Source: Reddybacter sp041277045 (GTDB taxonomy: Bacteria > Pseudomonadota > Gammaproteobacteria > Pseudomonadales > Porticoccaceae). Taken from it: a DNA stretch of 64,000 bases. The stretch is taken from contig JBGFSY010000003.1 in NCBI GenBank assembly GCA_041277045.1, positions 1 to 64,000 on the forward strand. Reading direction: 5' to 3'. The notes under the pieces are model-generated. The model was not told the origin of the DNA and made no database searches. It worked only from the letters and a program-made list of their open reading frames with translations. Below are positions 53,817 through 62,677 of the stretch, piece by piece (the stretch's first letter is position 1; the number at the start of each line of letters is the position of its first letter). The position numbers and the translations under genes are program-made.

Positions 53817-54854
53817 ATGATCTTTCGCGCTAGAACGGGGCCTTTATCGGCCTCTTTTTTGTTTCTGCTGGCTTGTATTAGTCTGCTGTCGTCTTGTACC
53901 CATAAAGATATTGATTTGTCCTTTGCCGGGCAGACCATGGGTACCAGCTACCACATTACTGTGGTGACCGACGCTGGACGCTTTCCCGATGGGGTTGAAG
54001 ACGAGGTAGCCGAGTTACTTACCCAGCTCGACCACTCAATGAGCACATACAAGGCAGATTCTGAGCTAAACAACTTGAATCGCCTTGCGGTTGGCGAAGA
54101 GCTAAGTATTAGTGCTGATCTGTGGCAGGTTCTGCAAGGTGCCCAGCATATTCACGCTTTAACACGCGGTGCCTTCGACCCCACCGTCGGCCCCCTGGTT
54201 GATCTTTGGGGTTTCGGGCCTCGGGATACGGGCGATAGAATCCCTTCTGAGACTGAAATTAATGCTTTGATGTCACAGGTTGATCTTGGGCAATTGCGCC
54301 TGGGCAGCGACAATAAAGTCAGTAAGCTAGCTGAAATCGATCTCGATTTATCGGCCATTGCCAAGGGCTATGCGGCCCAGCAAGTTGCCGCTTTACTTAA
54401 AATGCAGGGTTTTAGTAACTTCCTGGTTGAAGTGGGTGGTGAATTACAACTCGCGGGACATAACCGCAAGGGCACGCCCTGGCGTATTGCCATTGAAGTG
54501 CCGAGCTTGCTACAGGGAGAGGTTGAAAAGGTTATCGCGCTCAGTGATATTGGTGTTGCGACATCGGGTGACTACCGCAATTACTTTGAGCGCGAGGGTG
54601 TGCGTTATTCCCACACCATAGACCCGCGTACCGGTAAACCGATCACTCATAATCTCGCGTCGGTGACGGTATTGGCAGATACGGCCGGGGTCGCCGATGC
54701 GCTGGCGACGGCATTTATGGTGATGGGTGCTGAAAAAACGCTTGAGCTGGCGGGGCAGCGGGATATTCCCGTCTATCTGCTGGTCAAAACTGCTGATGGT
54801 TTTCAGGCAAGCCATAGTGCTGCCTTTAAGTCTTATCTGGATGGAGCTGAATAA
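53817..54854 (+). CDS. apbE: FAD:protein FMN transferase ApbE (lipoprotein)
   Basis: A 345-residue periplasmic enzyme that attaches FMN to Thr of NqrB and NqrC. Lipobox LSSC near residue 27. FAGQTMGTSYHITVV, DPTVGPLVDLWGFGP and the C-terminal SHTIDPRTGKPITHNLASVT are ApbE signatures. The start at 53817 is just past nqrF; longer frames would overlap it. Its place inside the nqr operon matches its job. Confidence 0.95.
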   Translation: MIFRARTGPLSASFLFLLACISLLSSCTHKDIDLSFAGQTMGTSYHITVVTDAGRFPDGVEDEVAELLTQLDHSMSTYKADSELNNLNRLAVGEELSISADLWQVLQGAQHIHALTRGAFDPTVGPLVDLWGFGPRDTGDRIPSETEINALMSQVDLGQLRLGSDNKVSKLAEIDLDLSAIAKGYAAQQVAALLKMQGFSNFLVEVGGELQLAGHNRKGTPWRIAIEVPSLLQGEVEKVIALSDIGVATSGDYRNYFEREGVRYSHTIDPRTGKPITHNLASVTVLADTAGVADALATAFMVMGAEKTLELAGQRDIPVYLLVKTADGFQASHSAAFKSYLDGAE

Positions 54855-55105
54855 TGTTTGAATTCGTTTTTGCCTTTTTCTTTTTATTACTGCTGGTTGC
54901 AGGTATGTCTCTGGGTGTGATTTTCTCGAATAAACCTATCAAAGGTACCTGCGGGGGCATCGCTGCACTGGGTCTGGATCGCAGTTGTGATATTTGTGGT
55001 GGTGATACGAAGAAGTGTGATGAAGAGCAGGAGCGTGTGGCGTCCCTACCGGGTGGCTTATCTACCGAGTTGAGCTACGACGCGACACAAAAGTCCGGCA
55101 GATAA
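54854..55105 (+). CDS. nqrM: Na+-NQR maturation factor NqrM
   Basis: An 83-residue protein with one N-terminal membrane helix. The cysteine motif CGGIAALGLDRSCDICGG, with a further Cys in KKCDEEQ, is that of NqrM (DUF539), thought to deliver iron to the NqrD/E site. Overlaps the apbE stop. Confidence 0.94.
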   Translation: MFEFVFAFFFLLLLVAGMSLGVIFSNKPIKGTCGGIAALGLDRSCDICGGDTKKCDEEQERVASLPGGLSTELSYDATQKSGR

Positions 55106-55116
55106 GTTAGAAAAGA

Positions 55117-55425
55117 TTATTCGGCTGCATTGTCGAGGTTTTGTGCTGTGTGCTTGAGCACACTGTGCAGAACGCGCTCATATTCAAAGTAGACCATGTA
55201 ATCGCGGTACTGCCAGGATGAAATGGGTGGCTCGCCAACGGCATCGTTCATCGCTTCGGGAGCGCCGAACTGCTCTTGTACACTGTCGCGAGTTTGGCCG
55301 TTTCTGGGCATGACCATGTCTTGCTTACTGGCCGCTTGAGTACCGACGGGGACTTTTATCACCTCGGCGAATGAAGCTTGCGCAATAAAGGCAGTGGTTA
55401 AAATAATAGCGAATAGCTTTCCCAT
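55117..55425 (-). CDS. Small exported protein, unknown
   Basis: A 102-residue protein with signal peptide MGKLFAIILTTAFIAQASFA. Mature part: DSVQEQFGAPEAMNDAVGEP, then PISSWQYRDYMVYFEYERVL, a conserved-looking block found near nqr/lol genes in Pseudomonas-like genomes. AGGAGAG before the ATG at 55425 supports the start. Convergent with nqrM with an 11-base gap and no clear terminator. Confidence 0.72.
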   Translation of the reverse strand: MGKLFAIILTTAFIAQASFAEVIKVPVGTQAASKQDMVMPRNGQTRDSVQEQFGAPEAMNDAVGEPPISSWQYRDYMVYFEYERVLHSVLKHTAQNLDNAAE

Positions 55426-55633
55426 AATTTGCTCTCCTTTGGGTGGCATAAAATACTTGAAGGCCATGATTATAGACACTGTCAATATCGAAAGTACAAG
55501 GTTTGGGCGCTGATATGCCGAATCAATCAAGATTTTTTATCCTGGTGCTGTCTTTTGTGTTGTTCAAGGTTTTTGCATTTGTTAGTAAAAGAACGCGTTA
55601 TAGTCATTTCTATTTAAGTTTGGCGAACATTAA

Positions 55634-56872
55634 ATGATTTCTCGCCTTCCTGTTTTTATCGGTCTGCGCTATATCACCAGTGGGCGTGCTGACGGTTTCG
55701 GCTCCTTTGTCTCGCTGTTTTCTTTCCTGGCGATGAGTCTCGGGGTGATGGTGCTGATCCTTGTTCTGTCGGTGATGAATGGTTTTGACCGGGAGATTAA
55801 AACCCGCCTACTTGAAGTTATCCCCCACGCGACGATCAACGTGCCAGAGGGGCTTGAAGACTGGCAGGCGCTGGCTAGCTCTTTGGATCAACCTGGGCTG
55901 GCTGCCTCCATTCCCTATATAGAAGGCCAGGCTATGCTCACCTCCGCGTCGCACTTTCAAGGCGTGAGTGTGCAGGGCGTGTTGCCCCGTGCCAGTGATC
56001 CGCCTGCTGTTTCCGGCCCCAATGCTCTGACATCCCAGGTCGAAAAACTGCAAGCGGGTGGCTATGGTGTGGTCCTGGGTTCGTTGCTGGCGAGAAGCCT
56101 CGGTGTTCGAGTCGGCGACCGTCTATTGCTCACTCTACCTGAATTATCGGTCACCCCGCTGGGTGTATTTCCACGGGTCAAACAAGTGACCGTACTCGGT
56201 GTTTTTCAGGTGGGGGCGCAAATTGATAGCGGCGTTGCTTTTATGCATATCAAAGATCTCGGCCGTTTGTTGCGCATGGGTAATAAAGTCAGCGGCTTAC
56301 GATTGTTTTTTACTGATCCTTTTACGATGTCCGGTCTACCCTCTCTGCGGGATAAAGTTAACGCCAAGGGCTATCAACTCGAGACCTGGCAGCAATCGAT
56401 GGCTCAGCTGTTTCAGGCGATTCGCACAGAGAAAACAGTGGTTGGCCTACTGCTGTCGGTGATCATCGGGGTCGCCGCTTTTAATATCGTTGCCAGCCTG
56501 GTGCTGATGGTGAATGAAAAGCGCAAAGACATTGCCGTGCTACGCAGCCTCGGCATGATGCCGGCGAGCATCGCCGCCATCTTTAGAACCCAGGGTGGTG
56601 TTACGGGTGTCTTGGGTGTTGCCTGTGGCGTTATTGCCGGTTGTCTGCTGGCGCCGAATATTGGTTCCATAGTGGCCTTTCTGGAAAGTTTGGCGGGTGC
56701 TCAGGTGTTTGATCCCGAGCTGTATTTTATCACTGCCCTACCTTCGCACTTACAGTGGCTCGATGTCATTGTGGTGGGATCACTGGGCGTCATCTTAAGT
56801 GTGCTGGCCACCCTGTACCCGGCCTGGCGAGCCGGGAAAGTACCGCCGGCCGAAGCCCTGCGTTATGAGTAG
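55634..56872 (+). CDS. lolC: Lipoprotein-releasing ABC transporter permease LolC/LolE
   Basis: A 412-residue inner-membrane protein with four spans, a large periplasmic loop (about 50-270) and an FtsX-type C-terminal half. PVFIGLRYITSGRADGFGSF is the LolC/E start. VNEKRKDIAVLRSLGMMPAS is the coupling segment to LolD. LYPAWRAGKVPPAEALRYE ends it. First gene of lolCDE, which extracts lipoproteins for LolA. Confidence 0.95.
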   Translation: MISRLPVFIGLRYITSGRADGFGSFVSLFSFLAMSLGVMVLILVLSVMNGFDREIKTRLLEVIPHATINVPEGLEDWQALASSLDQPGLAASIPYIEGQAMLTSASHFQGVSVQGVLPRASDPPAVSGPNALTSQVEKLQAGGYGVVLGSLLARSLGVRVGDRLLLTLPELSVTPLGVFPRVKQVTVLGVFQVGAQIDSGVAFMHIKDLGRLLRMGNKVSGLRLFFTDPFTMSGLPSLRDKVNAKGYQLETWQQSMAQLFQAIRTEKTVVGLLLSVIIGVAAFNIVASLVLMVNEKRKDIAVLRSLGMMPASIAAIFRTQGGVTGVLGVACGVIAGCLLAPNIGSIVAFLESLAGAQVFDPELYFITALPSHLQWLDVIVVGSLGVILSVLATLYPAWRAGKVPPAEALRYE

Positions 56873-56883
56873 CTGGAGAGTTG

Positions 56884-57585
56884 ATGAATAGCCATAGTAA
56901 TAATCAGCCGGTTATCGATTGCCGTGTATTGTGCAAATCCTATATAGAGGGTGGTAATCAGCTCGCGGTGCTGTCGAATATTAATTTGACCATTAAAGCG
57001 GGTGAAAAACTGGCCATTATTGGCGTCTCCGGTTCCGGTAAGTCTACGCTATTGAATATGCTTGGAGGCCTGGATGAGGTGAGCAGTGGCGAGGTCATTG
57101 TCAGTGGCCACAGTTTTGCGACCATGAGTGAGTCACAATCAGCCGCTTGGCGCAACCATGAACTCGGTTTCGTCTATCAATTTCATCATTTGTTGGGCGA
57201 GTTTACGGCCCTTGAGAATGTTGCCATGCCGCTCTTAATCGGTGGTGTAAAACGCAACGAAGCACAGCGATGTGCCAAGGCAATACTTCAGCGTGTTGGT
57301 TTAGGCGAGCGCCTTAAACATAAACCATCGACCCTTTCGGGTGGCGAACGTCAAAGGGTTGCCATTGCTCGAGCTCTAGTGTCTGAGCCATCCTGTGTGT
57401 TGATGGATGAACCGACGGGGAATCTCGATGCCGATACGGCTGAAACTGTGCTTCAGCTCTTGCTCGAACTCAATGCTGAGCTAGGCATCAGCTTTGTCAT
57501 TGTCACCCACGATAGAGATATCGCCGCCCGTATGGATCGTGTGTTGGTATTGGAGAAGGGTGAGTTGCACGAGTCCCCACTTTAA
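56884..57585 (+). CDS. lolD: Lipoprotein-releasing ABC transporter ATPase LolD
   Basis: A 233-residue ATPase. Walker A GVSGSGKSTLLN, signature LSGGERQRVAIARAL, Walker B CVLMDEPTGNLD and H-loop VTHDRDIA. GGAG lies 7 bases before the ATG at 56884; a TTG one codon earlier is less likely. Overlaps lolE by one base. Confidence 0.96.
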   Translation: MNSHSNNQPVIDCRVLCKSYIEGGNQLAVLSNINLTIKAGEKLAIIGVSGSGKSTLLNMLGGLDEVSSGEVIVSGHSFATMSESQSAAWRNHELGFVYQFHHLLGEFTALENVAMPLLIGGVKRNEAQRCAKAILQRVGLGERLKHKPSTLSGGERQRVAIARALVSEPSCVLMDEPTGNLDADTAETVLQLLLELNAELGISFVIVTHDRDIAARMDRVLVLEKGELHESPL

Positions 57586-58826
57586 TGCGCCGCTACCCAC
57601 TTTTTATCGGCCGACGTTTCTTTAGCGCTGGTTCTTCCCGTAGCGGCACGAATAAGCAGCTGGCTTCATTTATCGCGCTATTGGCTATTAGCGGTTTAGT
57701 GCTGGGTGTGGCTCTGATGATTATCGTGCTCTCTGTGATGAATGGTTTTGATAAGGAGATGCGTACCCGCGTGCTGGGTGTTGTTCCCCATATCCAACTT
57801 TTTACACCGGGCGGCGTCAGCGATTGGCGGGTATTGGCGGAAAAGATTAGCCAGGCGCCGCAGGTTAGGGACGTAAAGCCTTTTACCCAGCTTGATGGCA
57901 TGTTGAATTTTCGCGGTCGTACTCAGGCGGTACAGCTGCTAGGCACCACGGGCGATGGCCTGGGTGAAGGTTTTAGTCTGAAGGAAGGTAGTGTTGCTTA
58001 CTCAAAGCTGGGTGCTAATGAGATTTTGCTGCCCCTGCCATTGCTTGAAAAACTGGCTGCAAAAACCGGCGATAGTATTACTCTAATTATCCCCGGCCAG
58101 GTTACCGAGGGCCGTCAGGCCTTGCCCAAAGCGCGCGTCTTTAAGCTAGCGGGTATCTACCAAACCCACACAACAGTCGATGCCCGAATGGCATTGGTGA
58201 GCCTGCAAACGGCCAGCACGCTGTTAGGCCTTCAAGGGCGGATTGGTGGCCTTCGTCTTAAGGTTGATGATGTGTTTAATACCCGACAAGTTGCTTATCA
58301 CTTGTTGCGGCAATTACCCGAAGGCTTCCGTTTTACCGACTGGCTGCAAACCCACGGCAACCTCTATCAGGCGATTCAAATGTCTCGCAAGCTGGTCGGC
58401 TTGCTGGTGTTTCTGGTGATCGCCATTGCGGTATTTAATATTGTTTCAATGCTGGTGATGACCGTGGTTGAAAAGCGTGGTGATATCGCCGTGCTAAAAA
58501 CTCTGGGTGCGACCAACGCTGCCGTGCTGGCTATTTTTCTAGTGCAGGGTGCCATGATTGGTGTTGCGGGAACGGCTCTGGGTGTCTTGCTTGGGGTGCT
58601 CGGTAGCTACTTTGTGGCCGATATTATTGGCATGCTCGAGGGCTTGTTGGGACGGCAGTTTCTGAGTATTGATATTTACCCTATCGACTATATCCCCTCC
58701 GACCTGCGCAGTTCTGACGTCATACTGGTGGCTTTAGTTGCACTGGCACTTAACTTTCTCGCCGCTCTGTATCCCGCCTGGCGTGCTGCACGATTACAAC
58801 CAGCCCAGGTACTACGCTACGAATAA
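57585..58826 (+). CDS. lolE: Lipoprotein-releasing ABC transporter permease LolE/LolC
   Basis: A 413-residue homolog of the first permease with the same topology. MRRYPLFIGRRFFSAGSSRS start, VVEKRGDIAVLKTLGATNAA coupling helix and the YPAWRAARLQPAQVLRYE end. Two distinct permeases plus LolD make the heteromeric LolCDE complex. Which is C and which is E is assigned by order only. Confidence 0.94.
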   Translation: MRRYPLFIGRRFFSAGSSRSGTNKQLASFIALLAISGLVLGVALMIIVLSVMNGFDKEMRTRVLGVVPHIQLFTPGGVSDWRVLAEKISQAPQVRDVKPFTQLDGMLNFRGRTQAVQLLGTTGDGLGEGFSLKEGSVAYSKLGANEILLPLPLLEKLAAKTGDSITLIIPGQVTEGRQALPKARVFKLAGIYQTHTTVDARMALVSLQTASTLLGLQGRIGGLRLKVDDVFNTRQVAYHLLRQLPEGFRFTDWLQTHGNLYQAIQMSRKLVGLLVFLVIAIAVFNIVSMLVMTVVEKRGDIAVLKTLGATNAAVLAIFLVQGAMIGVAGTALGVLLGVLGSYFVADIIGMLEGLLGRQFLSIDIYPIDYIPSDLRSSDVILVALVALALNFLAALYPAWRAARLQPAQVLRYE

Positions 58827-58875
58827 CAGCTTGTACAAAGGTGTTTTTGGGCTGTGGTTTTTGTATCGCTAAGAT

Positions 58876-59406
58876 TTATAAAGAGCGCTGCAGGCGTTCT
58901 TGCTTTCTGGATTCCCAGCTTTTTATGACTTTCCAGCGCCATAAAATGCGTACTGATAAATAGCCGATGCCGCCAATAATCAGGCCGCAGGTGACACCGG
59001 CAAGGAGCATGGGTAAATAGACGTCGTCAAGATTTTTACTGAGCCATTCCCAGTTAAAGTAAATGGCGCTAGCGGCTGCGTCATGGCCAATCATCCATTG
59101 CCCGAGTTTATGCAGGCCAAGAATCATTGGCGGAATTGTGAGTGGATTACTCACCCAAATAAGCACCAGGGATAAGGGCAGGTTGCAGCGAAATACCAGG
59201 GCTAGTGCGGTGACCACAAAGGTTTGCCCGGGTAGGGGTAAACAGGCACAGAATAAACCGATGAAAAAAGCGGTAGAAACCGAGTGGCGATTTAAATGCA
59301 GAAGATGAGGGTCGTTCAGGATTGGGCCGAACCAACGCGCGGCGAGAGAGTTGGGTTTCGGGTTCAGCTTGACGGGTATTAGCCGGCGGAACAGTTTTCT
59401 GGGCAT
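58876..59406 (-). CDS. DUF2062 membrane protein
   Basis: A 176-residue protein from ATG 59406 (MPRKLFRRLIP, matching family starts; a longer start at 59445 is possible). HLLHLNRHSVSTAFFIGLFC and LIWVSNPLTIPPMILGLHKL are DUF2062 hallmarks. Two to three spans. Usual neighbour of lolCDE in Pseudomonas-like genomes; function unknown. Confidence 0.88.
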   Translation of the reverse strand: MPRKLFRRLIPVKLNPKPNSLAARWFGPILNDPHLLHLNRHSVSTAFFIGLFCACLPLPGQTFVVTALALVFRCNLPLSLVLIWVSNPLTIPPMILGLHKLGQWMIGHDAAASAIYFNWEWLSKNLDDVYLPMLLAGVTCGLIIGGIGYLSVRILWRWKVIKSWESRKQERLQRSL

Positions 59407-59542
59407 TGCGCTTGGTTGAGGGACTCGGTTAAAAAGCGTTGGCATTATGCCGGCTTTTTTTAGCGCAAACCATAAGCCTGACGCTTATTTGTGGGCCCGG
59501 TTGGGCTCGGTCAAAGCGTGCTAAGAAATAAAGGGGTGTAAG

Positions 59543-59611
59543 ATTGTCAGACAATCGAGGTTGATTGCTCGCTTAGTTATTGGTATAAACTTCACCCTGT
59601 CAGACAACAGG
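59543..59611. promoter_or_regulatory. Two GntR-type operator candidates
   Basis: ATTGTC-A-GACAAT (59543-59555) is a perfect palindrome. CCTGTCAGACAACAGG (59596-59611) repeats TGTCAGACAA and ends at the regulator's GTG start. FCD-class GntR proteins bind short TTGTxxxACAA palindromes, so autoregulation is likely. The TGTCAGACA core was not seen in the 89 bases before prpB. Confidence 0.6.
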
Positions 59612-60339
59612 TGGCCATTGGCCCTCAGCTGAAAAAATTGAACACGTATATTGCCCAGCCCGATGTTTCTACCGCAGTCGATACCTTATTTCATCGTTTA
59701 CGCGGCGATATTATCTGTGGAGAGATCGCGGCGGGGAGCAAAATCAATGAGACCGAGCTAAGCCGCCAATACAAAGTCGGACGCAGTACGGTACGCGAGG
59801 CTCTGGCCCGTTTGGTCTCCGCCTGTTTGGTATCACGCAAGGCCAATGCCGGTGCTCGCGTTATTGAGCTCAGCTTGCACGGCCTGCTAGAGATCTACCA
59901 TGTGCGTGAAGCTCTCGAAGGCATGGCCTGTCGCTTAGCGGCACAGAATATGAGTGAAGCTGAAATCGCTGAACTCCAGCACTTGCTCGAAGAGCATATG
60001 CAAAATAGCGCGCTACAAGAGGGCAGGGCCTATTATCAGAAAGAGGGTGACTTGGATTTTCACTATCGCCTGGTCATGGGTAGCGGCAATAGCGAATTAA
60101 TTCGCCTGCTCTGTGATGAGCTCTACGCGAAGGTTAGAATGTACCGCTACCAGTTTGGCATGCTCAGCCCCCGGGCCAGTGATGCCTTTTCTGAACACCG
60201 CCATATTGTCCGGGCCATTGCCGATCGCGACGGTGAAATGGCTGAAATGCTGATGCGCCGCCACATACGCGCATCGCGAATCAATGTTGAGCGACAGATG
60301 GGCGATGGCCTCAATTTTCCGCTTAACCCCGCCGGTTAA
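59611..60339 (+). CDS. GntR family (FCD domain) transcriptional regulator
   Basis: A 242-residue regulator. Winged helix at about residues 22-90 (GDIICGEIAAGSKINETELS, KVGRSTVREALARLVSACLV). The C-terminal helical FCD domain has metal-site histidines (EEHM, DFHYRLV, SEHRHIVRAI). Directly upstream of prpBC-acnD, so it probably senses a methylcitrate-cycle intermediate; in Pseudomonas a GntR protein holds this position. GTG start without a clear ribosome site, so a TTG at 59638 is an alternative. Confidence 0.88.
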   Translation: MAIGPQLKKLNTYIAQPDVSTAVDTLFHRLRGDIICGEIAAGSKINETELSRQYKVGRSTVREALARLVSACLVSRKANAGARVIELSLHGLLEIYHVREALEGMACRLAAQNMSEAEIAELQHLLEEHMQNSALQEGRAYYQKEGDLDFHYRLVMGSGNSELIRLLCDELYAKVRMYRYQFGMLSPRASDAFSEHRHIVRAIADRDGEMAEMLMRRHIRASRINVERQMGDGLNFPLNPAG

Positions 60340-60428
60340 GTATTCGGCAAGCCACGAAAATAAGTAGTTAGCAGTTAACGTTTAATCAGCACAAACAGAA
60401 AGACAACGTACGACAACAGAGGTGATAT

Positions 60429-61319
60429 ATGACGACATCATTAACCCCCGGGGCTCGCTTTCGCAAGGCGCTAGCAGACAACAAACCCCTGCAAATTCTC
60501 GGTACCATCAACCCCTACTGCGCCATGATGGCGGAGCAGATTGGCCATAAAGCCATTTATCTTTCCGGCGGCGGTGTTGCCAATGCCTCTTACGGCCTGC
60601 CCGATCTGGGCATGACCAGCCTCAATGATGTACTCGAAGATGTGCGTCGCATTACCGCCGCTGTTGAAGTACCGCTGTTGGTTGATATCGACACCGGCTG
60701 GGGCGGGGCGTTTAACATTACCCGCACCGTCAAAGACATGATTCGCGCCGGTGCCGCTGCCGTGCATATTGAAGACCAAATTGCGCAAAAGCGCTGTGGT
60801 CACCGCCCGAATAAAGAAATCGTTAGTCAGCAGGAAATGGTCGACCGTGTAAAAGCCGCCGTCGATGCTCGCACCGACGAGAGCTTTTTCATCATGGCGC
60901 GCACCGATGCCTTTGCTCAGGAAGGCTTAGAGAGTGCCATCGAACGGGCCCAGGCCTGTGTCGAAGCCGGTGCCGATGGCATTTTCGCCGAAGCGGTGAA
61001 TGAAGAAGAGCACTACCGTGCTTTTAGTGCGGCAATTGATGTGCCACTGCTGGCAAATATTACGGAGTTTGGTCAAACACCGCTGTACAATAAGGCCGAG
61101 CTGGGTGAGTGGGGCGTCGATATGGTGCTTTACCCACTGTCTGCATTCCGTGCCATGAACAAGGCGGCGGAGCACGTTTACACCAGTATTCTGGAAGAGG
61201 GTGACCAAAAGGCCGTCGTCGATACCATGCAAACGCGCATGGAGTTGTACGACTATCTCAGCTATCACGAATATGAGCAGAAGCTGGATAGCTTATTCGC
61301 ACAGGGCAAGAATAAGTAG
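60429..61319 (+). CDS. prpB: 2-methylisocitrate lyase
   Basis: A 296-residue enzyme splitting 2-methylisocitrate into pyruvate and succinate. Catalytic Cys123 is in KRCGHRPNKE. LLVDIDTGWGGAFNI and the IMARTDAFAQEG block bind Mg2+ and substrate. First enzyme gene of the propionate operon, AGAGG before ATG. Confidence 0.96.
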   Translation: MTTSLTPGARFRKALADNKPLQILGTINPYCAMMAEQIGHKAIYLSGGGVANASYGLPDLGMTSLNDVLEDVRRITAAVEVPLLVDIDTGWGGAFNITRTVKDMIRAGAAAVHIEDQIAQKRCGHRPNKEIVSQQEMVDRVKAAVDARTDESFFIMARTDAFAQEGLESAIERAQACVEAGADGIFAEAVNEEEHYRAFSAAIDVPLLANITEFGQTPLYNKAELGEWGVDMVLYPLSAFRAMNKAAEHVYTSILEEGDQKAVVDTMQTRMELYDYLSYHEYEQKLDSLFAQGKNK

Positions 61320-61428
61320 TTTAAAAACCAAGAGTTAAGGCGCTTTATTAAAGTGCTTTATTTGAAATATTGCAGCCAAATTGAGTTCAAAAAGAACTCA
61401 CACTGATTAACAGTAGAGGAAATGGAAC

Positions 61429-62553
61429 ATGGCAACTAAAGTACTTTCAGGCGCAGGCCTACGCGGCCAGGTGGCCGGTAAAACCGCATTATCCACCGTT
61501 GGTAAAGAGGGCTCGGGTTTAACTTACCGGGGCTTCGATGTTAAAGATCTTGCCGAAACCTGCGTGTTTGAAGAAGTCGCCCACCTGATTTTAAAAGGTG
61601 CGCTGCCCACACAAACTGAGCTGGATGCCTACCGTACAACGTTGAAGGGTCTGCGTGGTTTACCCCAGGCATTGAAAGACGTGCTCGAGCGCATTCCCGC
61701 CGATGCCCACCCCATGGACGTACTGCGCACCGGTTGTTCGTTTTTAGGCAACCTCGAAACCGAGAGCGACTTCGCCCAGCAGGAAGTCGCGACTGACCGT
61801 TTGCTCGCCGTCTTTCCCTCCATCATTTGCTACTGGTATCGCTTTAGTCACGACGGTGTGAAAGTTGAGACTGAAACCGATGACGAGTCTATCGGCGGTC
61901 ACTTCCTGCACATGCTACGCGGTGAGAAGCCCAATGAACTGCACGAGCGAGTGATGAACGTATCATTGATCCTCTACGCCGAGCACGAGTTCAACGCGTC
62001 TACCTTTACCGCTCGGGTTTGTGCCTCTACGCTGTCTGACATCCACTCCTGCGTGACCGCAGCGATTGGTAGTCTGCGTGGTCCATTGCACGGTGGTGCT
62101 AACGAAGCGGCAATGGACATGATCGAGAGCTTCACCAGCGCCGATAATGCTGAAGAAGAAATGATGGGCATGTTGGCGCGCAAAGATAAAATCATGGGCT
62201 TCGGTCACGCTATTTATGCCGACTCCGATCCGCGCAATGCCATCATTAAAGAGTGGTCTGAAAAGCTCGGTAAAGACGTTGGCGACACTGTTCTCTACCC
62301 CGTTTCTGTACGCTGTGAAGAAGTGATGTGGCGCGAGAAAAAGTTGTTCTGTAACGCCGATTTCTTCCACGCCTCGGCCTATCACTTTATGGGAATTCCT
62401 ACTAAGCTGTTTACACCCATTTTCGTTATGTCACGTCTTACTGGTTGGGCTGCCCACGTCTTTGAGCAACGCGCCGACAACCGTATTATTCGCCCCAGTG
62501 CCGAGTACACTGGGCCGGACATGCGCGCCGTACCCGCGATCACCGAGCGCTAA
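61429..62553 (+). CDS. prpC: 2-methylcitrate synthase
   Basis: A 374-residue citrate-synthase-fold enzyme joining propionyl-CoA and oxaloacetate. GLRGQVAGKTALSTVGKEGS and GLTYRGFDVKDLAE are PrpC-like N-terminal blocks. EHEFNASTFTARV, GPLHGGANEAAMDM and GFGHAIYADSDPR carry the catalytic residues (GHAIY in place of GHRVY of GltA). Shorter than gltA and clearly a different subfamily. Confidence 0.95.
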   Translation: MATKVLSGAGLRGQVAGKTALSTVGKEGSGLTYRGFDVKDLAETCVFEEVAHLILKGALPTQTELDAYRTTLKGLRGLPQALKDVLERIPADAHPMDVLRTGCSFLGNLETESDFAQQEVATDRLLAVFPSIICYWYRFSHDGVKVETETDDESIGGHFLHMLRGEKPNELHERVMNVSLILYAEHEFNASTFTARVCASTLSDIHSCVTAAIGSLRGPLHGGANEAAMDMIESFTSADNAEEEMMGMLARKDKIMGFGHAIYADSDPRNAIIKEWSEKLGKDVGDTVLYPVSVRCEEVMWREKKLFCNADFFHASAYHFMGIPTKLFTPIFVMSRLTGWAAHVFEQRADNRIIRPSAEYTGPDMRAVPAITER

Positions 62554-62584
62554 TTACATAGCCCTGGTGCTTGATAGCTAAACG

Positions 62585-62618
62585 AAAAGGAGTGCCGTGT
62601 TTGCGGTGCTCCTTTTTT
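62585..62618 (+). terminator. Terminator-like hairpin between prpC and acnD
   Basis: AAAAGGAGTGCCG-tgttt-gCGGTGCTCCTTTTTT: stem with two G-T pairs and a T-run, 32 bases after prpC. It would reduce read-through into acnD. Confidence 0.8.
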
Positions 62619-62677
62619 AATTTCAATAAGTTGCAAGTCAATATTAAAGTGATTTGTTTCATAAGGAGTCTTACATT

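Noticed and set aside
59443..59463. GGCATTATGCCGGCTTTTTTT as a terminator
   Set aside because: The only stem has a one-base loop and it sits in the 5' region of the DUF2062 gene, far from any plus-strand stop.
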